DNA of 64,000 nt, from positions 31,645 through 95,644 of the forward strand of contig NW_019775801.1 in NCBI RefSeq assembly GCF_001039355.2. Direction: 5' to 3'. Under the pieces are notes generated by a model that saw nothing but the letters and a program-made list of their open reading frames with translations, was not told the origin of the DNA and ran no database searches. Positions 1-12,164 of this stretch are shown here, one piece after another; positions within the stretch are counted from its first letter, which is position 1; each line of letters begins with the position of its first letter. A program made the translations under genes and the position numbers. The DNA comes from Lingula anatina. Lineage: Eukaryota; Brachiopoda; Lingulata; Lingulida; Lingulidae.

Positions 1-120
1 TTTTTTTTTTTTTTTTTTTGTACACATATATTTTACTGATTCATTTTGTCCCCAACTTCAAGTATATTTTTCACAATGCCAGGTAACGAAGATTTTTGAA
101 ATATCTTTCTAAACCCCCCT

Positions 121-318
121 TTACACTGGACGGCGTCCTTTCTGCGATCATGAAACTGACATCACTGTGATCGTAGAAAGGAGGTAGGCTACAAACATCG
201 CTTTAGCTGCAGAATGAATGCTCAATAATCGGCCAGTTGTCAGCACGTTAATGTTTATATATTTCACTCTAAAATGGGGCCGTACCAAGAGATGCAGAAA
301 GGGCGCCGTCCAGTTTAA
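121..318. mobile_element. MITE family A, copy 1
   Basis: About 196 bases bounded by inverted ends TTACACTGGACGGCG...CGCCGTCCAGT(T)TAA, with a second inner inverted block (CCTTTCTGCG / ATGCAGAAAGG). It shares internal sequence (AATGATCGGCCAGTTGTC-like) with 62935-63131. It is too short for a transposase, so non-autonomous. Confidence 0.8.
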
Positions 319-754
319 AGGGGCCTTTAATAAGAGAATGCCGATTGCTGAGTTTCGTGTAAAATATTTGACTGTGTCCTGTCACCATAACGTCAAGCTT
401 TTCATCGAAATAACTGAATATTACAAAAACATCAAACAACTAAAATATGTGACCTGCAACAAAGACGATCAAAGACGTCATGAAGTTTATTTTTCAGCTT
501 TCAAAAGCTGGGCGACACCGCGAAAGTAGCCACAAGCTAGTTTTTTGGGTTATTAAAAAAATTACACTTTAGACATTTTTGAGACGTTAGAGTAGACATC
601 TTACTCCCTTCTAATCTAGTGATTTTTTTAGTGATTAAAGCTGCTAGACTGATGTAAGTTAAGTTCCACTAAAACAAACAATTATTCCGCTCGTTCACTT
701 TAAATAATAAAAAAAATGTTAATATATACAGTATGGTGTGGGGGGGGGGGGGGC

Positions 755-890
755 AATAACAAGGACGAGGTGAAGGAGTCGGGGGCATTCCCCTGTAGTG
801 TACGTGGGAGAGGAGTTCAGGCCAACTTCATTCTGTGCACAGCTCATGACAAGTGGGTCTACAGAAGATGCAGGTTGTGTCGTAAGGAGT
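755..890 (+). pseudogene. Remnant of a LINE-type zinc-finger end
   Basis: An open stretch reads PCSVRGRGVQANFILC, then HDKWVYRRC. This resembles the Cys/His finger ('PCGVCGKGVGxNSIxCxxCxxWVHKRCS' pattern, spaced here as a pattern only) found at the end of reverse-transcriptase proteins of many animal LINEs, with several Cys lost. It is short and decayed, and is followed by a hAT-like repeat fragment. Confidence 0.45.
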
Positions 891-904
891 CTTACAGTGC
901 ATCA

Positions 905-1048
905 CTTCTTCCAGAAGACGATCAGATTTTCAAGTTTACATTGACAGGTGTCTAATTTTTTCAGTTGGAAGGCGGTCAAAATTGGAGGATGGATCAACAA
1001 AGATAATTTGGAACACTGTCAGAAAATAGCTACGGATCTGCCCCTGTA
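905..1048 (+). mobile_element. hAT-like MITE fragment (right end)
   Basis: Shares GGAGGATGGATCAACAAAG and ends TCTGCCCCTGT. Related copies are at 13003-13140, 14120-14275 (both inverted), 22608-22759 (full) and 36441-36460 (cut by an n). Confidence 0.65.
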
Positions 1049-1893
1049 ATATGATATACTATCAAACAGCCTCTGTCCAATAATGGTGTAACTACAACAG
1101 AAAAGCAACAAAGTGTTTCGTAGCAGTTTATTGAGTAATGTAATGCAATATTTCTTTGTAATTAGTACATGTACTTGGAACGATTCACTGTCCAACTTGC
1201 AATCATGTTTGATACACATTGAAGTGCAGCATGTTTGTATAATATATATGTGATAAAAAAGCACAAACCTAAAGTTTATTCAGATTTCTGCAAAAGACAA
1301 AAAAGAGTACTCTTTACAATTATTACATTTTATCTTATTATTACAGGGATATCATTCTCAAACAATCGTTTTTTTTTTATTGTGCATTTACAATTTATTT
1401 TTTTTTTTTCATTCTGTATTTTAAACACCTTCATCTATTTACAAAATGTGTTAAATATCGAGTACAACGATTCTTTATGGTTATTATAGCCGTAATTAAA
1501 AATATAAAATATTGATAATATACTGATAATATAGTATCAATCAATATATACAAAGAAAACACTGTAAAGTGCCAAACTTTGATACATGAGACTCTGGCTG
1601 GTTTCCCCTGCCTAAAAGCAGGGGGTTTGGGGAGTAAGAAAGAACTGCCCCTAAGGCCAGAAAACATCTGTTCTGAACCAAGTTCTATGCCACTTCTCAA
1701 ATTTGTAAAAATTTTACATTAATTTTACAGAAAAAGGACCCCTTTTGACATTTCTAGCTACAGTCTTGCTACTGTTGGTTTAATGTAAACACATACTGCA
1801 AAGTTTTATGTAAAATATACAGGTGATTTACAATAACTACATACAAGTAATAAGTCACAAAAGAGATAATGTCTTACAGGGGTATGAAACAAT

Positions 1894-3709
1894 TCAAAAT
1901 GTGGATTCCCACTGATTTGTGTACTCTCCAAAACCCTCAGTAGACTTCACTTTTGGAGTCTTCTTTTTCTTCTCCGTGGAATTTGACTTTTTCTTTTTCA
2001 ACTTTTTCTTCTTTTTCTTGGGTGTTACTGAATCTTGACTGGATTGGGGTACATAGGCTCTGATGCTACCATCATCTGGTGAATGATATGAAGTCTCACC
2101 ACCAAATGGCTGATGATTATTGTCTTCGTAATCTGGTTCCAAATCATTGTAACTTGGCCTACTTGCTCCCTCAAAATCCTGCTCATCATGCACAAAAATT
2201 TCCTCACCTGCCCCTTTTTTTCCTATGTCTAAATTGCTCATATTCCATGCCTCTCCGGGCTCAAAATGCACCGGGTCTGAAGGACTTGGTGCCACTTTTC
2301 TTTTGGGCTTCAGTTTCCAAGAATTCTCTGTATGGGTTTTAGAGTCTTCCAATATGGGTATATGTGCGTCTATTTCACTTGAAGCTAGAGAAGTTCGCCT
2401 CTTACCATACTGAACAGCACCATCATCTGAGATAACAGTAAATGTAGTGCTTGATGCGCTACCTGGGCGAAGATTTTCCAACTCTGGAACATTCACAGAT
2501 TCCAGTGAACTACCTATGTTCTCTTTGAAACTTGTTGGTGATTGTGGTTTCTCGTTTTCTAGGAAACATCTTGGTGGATGTGGTTTTTCTTGACAGTTTG
2601 GAGGATTATTCTCTGGAGCTACAAGGTTTGGCTCATATTGGGATGGTTTATGGGTGGCAATAGAGAGCCTGCCTGATTTTGGTGGTAAATCATATTGATT
2701 TTCTCTTCTTGTAACTACATCTGAACTATTTGGACGCGTGGCAGATGGATAGCTTGGCAGTGGGTCACTGTCACCATTTTGACTTGCCTCTGTCTCTTCT
2801 ATATCAATATCGTCAATGGTTTCATCGGACTTACAGTCATTTTCTTGAGATTCCACATGACTAAGGGAATGGTCACCTTGACCTGTTTTCACAGGCTGGC
2901 TGCTGAGAGGGATGGTAGAGCTGTCAAGTGCTGGTTTATGCTCTATTTCATCTGTGACAGTCTTTGTCTTTGTACCAGGAAATTCTTTTTCGTAGATGTT
3001 TTCCATTATTGTTTTACTGCCATGGGATAATTCATGGAGATGTCCTTGGTCTATTGACCACATCTCTCCCTGGCTGTTTTCAATTTTATTTGAAAGAGCT
3101 TCAGCCAGTTTTTCACTAGCTGCTTCTATGCTTGATTGTGCTTCTCCCTGTGGTGCACCATCCTCCAAGGAGGTATCTGCAGATTTCTCATCATTTCCCC
3201 CTTGTTTGTGTTTGTCGAGCATCTTAGGCATTTGACGAAGAGGAGGTAGAATGGCAGTACGATTAGGCTGAGAAATGTTGGTTATGTTAATAGGTCCACT
3301 GAAAACTACAGTTTGGCCTATTGATGATCCACTTTTGCTTGGTCTAGACATTGTAACTGGGTCTGTCTGTGTTTTCTGTCTCCCAGGACTTTGGCTTCCT
3401 TGCCTGTAGGTGGCTCTCTGCCAAGACTCATCTTCCACAAAATGTTTTTCTTTTTGAAGGGAAATTTGTGATCCCACTCGAGAAGCACTGCCAGCTTCAT
3501 CAGATCCATATCTATCAGCATAAACAGAGTAATTTGGTTTAGAAACAAGGTGTTTGTAACCCTCGGCACTACTGTCTGGAGCTCTTAGACTTAGGTAGCT
3601 TTTGTTGACATCACCGTCATCAGTCTGCAGAGGGTTGCCTTTACCACCTGGAGGATTTTTCAGCTTTGGTAATGTGAATTGGGGTCTTGGAGGTGGATTT
3701 GGTGCCACA
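1894..3709 (-). CDS. Terminal exon of the cadherin: cytoplasmic tail
   Basis: The exon opens after the acceptor TTTTCAG at 3710-3716 and runs about 604 codons to a stop at 1894-1896. The upstream open frame (3710-3939) is intron read-through. The tail is hydrophilic and Ser/Pro/Glu-rich, without a catalytic domain. It starts with a proline cluster (NPPPRPQF), has acidic stretches (DDIDIEETE) and ends in a Lys-rich block followed by GFGEYTNQWESTF. The last four residues, ESTF, fit a class I PDZ ligand (S/T-x-hydrophobic). I see no recognisable beta-catenin or p120-binding motif, so a classical cadherin is unlikely; non-classical cadherins such as CDH23 and PCDH15 also bind PDZ scaffolds. Function beyond probable scaffold binding is inference. 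Confidence 0.85.
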
Positions 3710-6700
3710 CTGAAAATATGAAAAATAATTTTATCATGAATTTTGAGGGCATCTTGGTTAACTATTATCAGAACATTTTCTCTTGTATACATCATCATAC
3801 CATATACCAGAGCTGAGATCAAGGTGTAACACCCATGTACTACTTTATTTTGTTGAGGAAAAATGGAAAAACAGTGATAATAAAGTTCCCATAGCAACAC
3901 CTTGACTGACACATCATTATATCTGATGGACTGGGACATATCTCCATCATGGTGGTGTTTATAATGTAGCCATGCAAGGGGGCCTCCAGCACCTTTTACA
4001 CAGCAAGCATGTAGACTTACCGGTATCTTTTTCTCTGTGTATTACAGTATATACGTTTAGATGCAATTGTGCATGTGCTGCATACCTGTATGTATATTCT
4101 AGAGAGTGCATGTGTGTGTGTATATAATTAGTACAGTACTAGTATATACCTGGTAGTTACATACTGTAAAGTAATAGTAACATATGCATGTGCCTGTGAG
4201 TATGTCAGTGTATATGTCAAAAGAGGAAGTAGACTACAACTCAACACCAAAAGAAGGAAGGCAGCGATTATGGCCCATAAATACTTTTAGTCTATGTAGA
4301 ATGATCCAACTCTCTGGGGACTCATGCTGAGTGCAATCAGCTTAACTGAAGTCCACACAGAGCTTGATCATTCTACATGAAGACGGAGATAAAGAAAAAT
4401 GCAAAATACTTACTCTTTAATATAGCTATAATCACCACTTGGGAACATGCTCTGTAATAAATACCAAAAATTGATTTTGAATTAAAATTAAAAATGTGTG
4501 CATGCTCTCAATAAAATAAGAGAAATTTAAGTCTGCCATATATACATTTATACAGCTTGAGCACATTTGGATTAATCAAAATGATAATTATGGATAACTA
4601 AATTTTAAGTGCCCTTCAATTAATATTAAATTTGTTGCATTTAAAGATAAATAAATATAAACATAAATGAAAAAACAAATAAAAAAACAAAGAAAGATAA
4701 ACAGATGAATAAATAAGTATATTTGTGATCTTTTTACATGAACATCATATCCAGTGTCCCCTTCAGATGGAGTGAATGTGGTTTCACGCTTTAGTTTGAA
4801 GCTGGGTTTCTTGCATTTCTTCAATGTTTTCCTAAAATAATGAAATTATACTTAACCTCCATCCTTTGATGTGAACTCTTAATTGGGAAATAATTTTAAA
4901 TGAAAACATTTGATAAGATACAAAACCTGTTAAGGGTATATACCTCCTTAGCCAAAATTTGCTAAAATGACTTTATATAATACCAGTTGTTGTAAATTTT
5001 TCATATTATATAATGTACATGGATTTTATTTGGTCTGCATATTCTCTGCCAAAAATAAGAAAGGCAAATATATTTTGATACCCCTACCCCATTGTTGCAT
5101 AATATGGCAACCAGCATGCAATGCCCCAACCCCATAGTTCTGTGACGTCACAATCAGTTGTGCATACTTGATACTAAATTTTGAGGCAATGTTAGGTCAA
5201 ATGTACACTGTTAAATGACCATAAAAGAATTAATATTATTAAATATATCAACTCTGACTTTTGGACAATACTGGTCAAATTTGTTTTGCTGACCTAAAAT
5301 AAGATATTTTATCAACCTGGAGTGCTTTACAAGCCATAGTCAATTATTGTATAAGATAAATCTACACAACAGCAGAGTATAAACTCACCAATAACTTAAG
5401 ATCAGCAAAATAATGAGTATACCATTTACAGCTGCCAAAGTACCAACTGAAAAAAAATCATTGAAATTTTTAGATTTTGAATATAAGCTACACCTCAGTC
5501 ATGCAACATAACAAGCAAGGCACTTAACAAGCATTGGTTTTTATATTAGTATGAAACATTAATTATATAGAGAGAGCTTGAACTCATTTGCAGCTTGAAA
5601 AAGTTTCACACTGACATTTTAAGCTATTTTTTCATGTTTAATTTTTTAGTCTTAGAGAAAATTGGTAATTTTTACATTTGTGAAATGCCATTCCATGTTA
5701 AATTTGTTTAGAAAGAAATAAAAATAAGTTTAGACATGGCCCATTTGCAAAATATGGTATTCACACAACATAATAGTATTTCATTGGTGGTTTTATTTAC
5801 CAATAAAGTTGATATAAAACCAATCCAGTTCAATGCAAATTATGTTATTCTTTATTGACTTCACTTGATATAACTTCTGTACACATTTTAATGGCTTTCA
5901 ACTTTCCTTGTACATAAGTTTTACACATTCCCAATGCCTGTTTAAATATTCATTATGTATAAAAAGAATAAAATTTTTCACCACAAATATTTCCAGCTAC
6001 TGTTGGCAACTGGGACCAATATAGCAGAATTGCTGCAGTTGATTATACTAGTACATGTACACTGTATGTACTTACTGTCCCATCTTAGATATTCTTTTAA
6101 GCCCTTAATTCATTAGATAACAAAAAAGAGGTTAAAATCGACAATCAGATGGTTGTTCATACCTGCAGCCATATTCACACCCTGCTGGGGACTATAAGTA
6201 CCAGTATATGTATCAGAACTATTACTGGATGGGCAGGTTGAATTGCGTACTGTGTCACCCTCTGTGGTCGTGGGTGCTTCAGTTGTCGTAGATGGTCCTG
6301 GTTCTTCATAGATGAGCAGTGGAATGGTCTTCCTAATTTGAAAAAAGAAATACATATTGGATACACCAGATAAAGATTCACTGACCATATGAAACTAGAG
6401 GATCAATGCAGTGATACCGCCACCAGGTATTGTACCACACAGGAAATTAATTTAATTAAGTTTATTCAAGCATACATAATGGTAGCTATGGAAATATGTG
6501 TTTCAGTGGTTTACTTTTGTTAGACTAGATAACATAAGCATTTTCTATTAATCAAGCTCCAAGTCAGAGGATGGATGCTCTCTGACGACTCATAGCCAGA
6601 GGTACATCATCTTTGCTGTCTCAGAGTCACTGCTACATGACTTATCAAAATCTATTAAGGACTCTTCCCCCAAGTCTGAATTTTTTTAGACGTTTCTCAC

Positions 6701-9700
6701 TCCAAGACTTCTATATTGACTTCTCGCTGCCACCTTGACCTCTCAATGCCTTAACAAGGGTCCAAATAAATCACTTTTTCATAATCTAATTCCCGTCACA
6801 CTTATTTCAAAAGCCAGCAATAAACAAAGAACTAACAGCAGGTAATTCTTGTGATGGAGGCATGAATTGTTACAAATGGCACTGGACAGTACATGTATGT
6901 AAACACAGCAACGGCATATTTACTGGTGCCAGCACTGGGGAGTTTTTTTTATGAACTGCATATGTGAATATGCAGTTCAACATAAAGTGTATTGAAAAAA
7001 CAATGGTATTTGACATAAAAATTTTACTAATTAAAAAAAAAAACAGTAAGATACTCATCATTCCCTGTAGCTTGAAATTTGTACTAGAATTACACATGCA
7101 GCCAATTAAGGTAGGACTGTAGGTTAGAAATTTATGTCTCCTCCATCTCAGTGTACCACAAACTTTTATAGTCTCATTCATAGCAAGAAAGAAGGTAACA
7201 AGGAATATTGTTTGTTTGTGATTTGGCCAAACCAGGCCGCTTTTATTATATAACCCCTCTATCCTAATCGTTTTAACAATAATAACAATGTAGCAAATTG
7301 TTGCGTGTATTAAATGTTATGGCCTTAGGGATAAAAATTATATATCAAATATTCAATGAGACTCATCATCCTAAAAATTATGATGCGACGAGTCAGCAAA
7401 AGTTATTATTTACCAACAATTTTGCACAAATTTCATTTGTGGGGTTGCAAAGAGGCCCCCACAATGAAATTTTTTGAACTGAAGATTTCAGTTGCAGATT
7501 TGAGATAACTTGTAGCTTAATTGTATCATGCTCGTGAACAGAATGAATCAAGCAAACTGAGGCCAGGCAGTGATGCCCCATGGTATAAGTAGCAACATGT
7601 GCCTCAAAGGAGATGACCCCTCTAGGGCACAATTGAGCATGTGCAGAATGCACATGTGCATAAATAAGCTCTCTGGAGATTGTTGTCGCCATAAAATGTC
7701 GTTTGACTACGCCAAACTTTCCTTTTTTCTTAAATTAAAGGTCTTAGCGTTTTTATTTCTGTTGCATTCATTCCGTGCATCATCAAAACATGTAATGTAA
7801 TTATGCTTGAAACACAAGTTCATTGTGTGATGTAATATTGGGATTTTTGGCACAAAGACATTTTCGGTTTCCTGATTTTCTCAGGCACCTGGACAGCTAT
7901 AAACATGCTTTTAGTGATATTATAACACTTGAACAAAGTACTACAAAAGGGGTTTGGGGATTTTTCTTAAAAGACTTACAATTGATTTGATCTATAAAAA
8001 TGTGATTTTAAGCCCTATCTGGGTACATCCCCCCTTAAACCCTATACAAATGAAGACATACAATATTACTGAAAGGAAAAGAGTTATCTTCCTTTCCACC
8101 AGAAGAGCTTATCTAATACATTATCAGCCAAGTGGAAATAATATATGATCTCTTAAGATGATGTGTTACCTTGAATATTTAACCACCACTCCATTGTCCC
8201 TCACATTCAGATTTAAATAACACATCACAGGAAGGTCAGTTATATTGCCATGGTGTTGGATGGTACCATTACTGGCATTCTGAGTGATGTTCTAAAATAA
8301 AATATTCCATCTATCATCCATGTGTTACTCATGATCAAAAGTGATTCCATCTTTTTTTTTTGAGTGGGTTGAAAGCAGTAGAGTAGGGTGGGATGAGTGA
8401 CATAAGAGGATGGGTGGGACAGGATGGGTATGGTGGATCAGGGTGGGTTGAGCTTAGTACAGTGGAGTGGGATACATGACAAAGGATGTATAGGACAGGA
8501 TGGGGTATGATGGATCAAGGTGGGTTGAGGTACAGTAGATTAGGGTGGGATGAGTAATATATATAAGATGGAGTCTGGTGGGTTAGGATGGGCTGAGGTA
8601 TGGTAGAGTAGGGTGGGATGAGTGATATAGGATGGGTGGGACAAGAAGGAGGAGGGTGATCAGAGTGGGTTAAGATAAGATGCAGTTGTAAGGTGGGGTA
8701 AGGTGGGATGGGTGAGATGAGGTGTATTATGGTGAGTTGGATGTGCTGAGATGAGCTTGGACAAGGTGGACTGTGAGGACAGGCTGTTTTGGGAGGGTTA
8801 AGTTGGGCAGGGTGAGGCTGGGTGAGGTGACATGGGGTATGTAAAGTTGGTCAGGATGGTGTGGTTGAGGTGTTTTATACAGTTAACAGTTTCAAGTAGT
8901 TTTCTTATACAACTATCAATACATATTACTGTATCAGCACTTCTTCAATGTTATAATTAAGATGCCATTATCAAATAAACTCATTAGTTCATATAAAAGG
9001 GAATTATCCTTAAAGATCAAGGCATGAGCAAACTTATAGGAGAGGTTGAAAAGGCATGTGTAAAAGACAGAGAATGGACCATAATCAATGTAATTACTAA
9101 AAAATGGACGGACAACTGTGTTTATTATTATTTCCTCAAGCACGCAGCTGGAGGGACAGGGAGGAATAAAGTTACACTTTCTCTCAAACCATCAAAAAGG
9201 TTCTCATAAGACCAATAAACTCACCCACACAAAGGACTGGTCAAGATATTTTAATTTATGGCAGTTGTATTCCAAGGAATACACAAGCTGCCCTTGTGGC
9301 TTGCTAGGGTCATCGCCATCTGTAGCATGCACATGTATGGATCCTATTATCCCATTGTAGTACACAGCTTTCGGTTCTTCATTTATTGTGTCGGAAATGT
9401 TCTTTCCGTCAAAAGCTGAAACATAAAAAGGACCAACCTTCAATTGACGTAAACAAAATAAACTGTATGTCACATTCCATAGAGATTAGTGGTTCACCTG
9501 ACCAAGATTTGAAATGCATGTGTGCTTGTTTTTGTGTGGTTTTGAATAAAAATTATAACTCTTTACAGCAAACTGTGTTCCAAATCTTTTAACATTTAAA
9601 GGAAACCAATCTTAAAATTGTTCAATTCATACCAGAGCTTAAAGTAAAGTTTTCTTTTGGTATCTTTATCATGATTCAAATACTGTTTTAGTTCTCAACT

Positions 9701-12125
9701 TTTATAGGTTCCCAGGAGCACACCTCAATACAGTACTTGCATACTCCTCTACTTACTTTGAAATTTTGGAGGAAATAAGTTTTTATTTGGTTGTACAATT
9801 GTTATGATCACATCAAGATTGCTGGCATAGAAATCAAGATCAGCATCGACCTCTTCCAAAACAGGGTCCCTGGCTTCTACTACCACCTGAAAATCAGTAT
9901 TGCAGCCTATGATTGACAGAGCATTGAAACTGGTACTTAATTTTCAGTGAATTGTTAAACAACTTCAAAGCTGTGCCCATTTGAAGTAGTTCTAGTCTCT
10001 ACATATACAGACAGATAAATTATGTACAGACTGAATCCCTCAACATTTTCTGCATCACTACACATATATGCATACATAGATCTGTCTGAACATTCAACAT
10101 CATGTGTTATAAAATAAATAATTTAAAGATGCTTGAAATGCATATATACAAGCCAAAAAAAAAAAAAAAAGGAAATGCAAGTTTTTGGTTTGACCACAGT
10201 GCTTCAAAATGAATGCCCAAATATGCACATGTTAGTATGGCCACAGTACTCAGTGACAAAACACAATCTCAGTCCTGCAGTAGACTACTGATACGGTTAA
10301 GTGATTCCAGACAATATTTTGACTTTCACACATCTCATCAGGACACAATTTTGGACAAAATCTTGCATAATTCAGTTGTGTGCAATCAATGCTAGTGGAT
10401 ACTGAAATCAGAAAACCAAGTTTTGGGTACTGAATTCCATTTTGACATTATGCCATGGCTGTACGATCCGGACAGGTTTCATGTCATTGGTTATTGCCAT
10501 GTGCACAGTGTTATGGTTTTGGCGGGCATAAGTGGCAATTTCTTGACAAAACTTTTGGTGATTTTTCCATTCATGCATCAACACCTAACCCTATGCCCCT
10601 ACTGCAGCAGCAGACAATGCCGATCCCCATACTGCAAGGATGGCACAAGCATACCTGCAGCAGGAATAGATCCAGTATTTTTCTTTAGACCAGACACGTC
10701 TCCCATTGTACATGCCTGGAATGATCTGGGCAGATATGAGTAGGAGAAAATTGCTTACATTTACCCAGGAAAATCAATTTTGGTGGGAAAATTCCATTGA
10801 ATTTCCCTTTAAACTTAAGCTTTAGTGAAATATTTTCTGGTCTTAGCATGTGCTTAAGGTTTGGTGACATTTTTTCTGTGATTTATTGGTGCATTACGGA
10901 CAACATATGACCAGAGATGGTTATTGTAGTCAACTTACATTCATATAGGAGTCATTATTGCTTTGAGGTAGCTTCTTCTTCAACTGTAAAATACCAGTAT
11001 ACTTGTCTATTTTAAAATAATCGCTATCCCCTCTAACAATGCTGTAGAGTGTGGTTGAATTCTCATCCTTATCCACTGCCTCAATTTCTGTCACACTACT
11101 GTTTACATCCTGAAAATAATTAATTAAGTTTTCAAAAATTTTTATTTTAATAAGTTAGAGAGAAAGAAAACGGCAGTTGCAGTTGCTTTGAAAAATGTGT
11201 TTGTGGATTTTGTGCAACAACAATACAAAGAAGATAAGGTCCATATACACATGACAGATATGAGTGTAAACTGATGAACTCCACAGTTTAGAGATACTAC
11301 TGCGCATGCGTCCAGGTGTCAGAATCAGAATCCAGTGCAACCAAGATTTAATTACAGCTTTGGAAGAAACTTGCTCGCTCTGCTAGTTAATTACGCTGCG
11401 GGGTATTCAGGGCACAGACTGTGATCACTAGATACTCCCAATGGATTTTTGGATTTTGGATTTTTAATGTGAACGGTGCCTAAATTAGAAATTATGACAA
11501 AGAAGTAATAGTATGATTTAACTCTTTAGCAAAACCCACTGAATGCAAGAATTTTTTTAAAAACTGGAAAATTAAATTTAATTCCACAAATAAATCCAAT
11601 CTATAGTCAATATACTGCCAAATACATTTATACATGTTAAATATGTGCAGGTTATAAAATATTCATATCTTTATTTCATTTTTTTACTCAAGACAGCACC
11701 TGTGTATATGCATCTGTACATAAAATCTGTTTATCTACACATGCATGAGTGCTTGCACGAGTTTACATGTGTATATGACACATAGAACAGTGTACATAAC
11801 TGAGGTCAGTTACTCACTGCATCTGCTGATAAAGTCACCATTTGCTGACTGTCATTGAAGACCGGCTTCTGGTTGCTTATTTTTATGACTAAAGTGGTGG
11901 TCCCTGTCTTTCTGTTCTTTATAGCATTGTCAGTGGCCACAACTGTCAATGATACGGTGGGCTTGTCATACTCCAAGAACTTGTCCTTAAGAATTAAAAT
12001 AGATCCAGATTCTGTAAAATAAAATATATCTGAAACGAAAGAAAATACATGATTATTGTACAGTATTTTTAACAAAATGCATACTGTAACAGAAATCTAT
12101 TCATTTCTTAATGAATGGTTCCTTA

Positions 12126-12164
<39 letters not shown>

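Larger units (their letters stand above)
1..1893. other. Downstream flank of the cadherin
   Basis: Contains the 3' UTR of the cadherin (minus), MITE A, a LINE remnant, a G homopolymer (728-741), a hAT-like fragment and a poly(T) start at 1-19. A minus-strand AATAAA at about 1128-1133 could serve as poly(A) signal. No other gene is supported. Confidence 0.5.

Noticed and set aside
218-529. Open frame of 103 codons on the plus strand
   Set aside because: It starts inside MITE A and runs into low-complexity flank; no domain or splice context.
1019-1700. Several 80-90-codon frames
   Set aside because: AT-rich 3' flank and repeat sequence without coding character.
3710-3939. N-terminal extension of the cadherin tail frame starting at a Met
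   Set aside because: It lies upstream of a clear acceptor and the phase joins to exon 4414-4451, so it is intron.
10423-10743. 106-codon plus-strand frame with some Cys/His
   Set aside because: Lies in a cadherin intron, overlaps another equally open frame, and matches no finger or transposase pattern I can defend.
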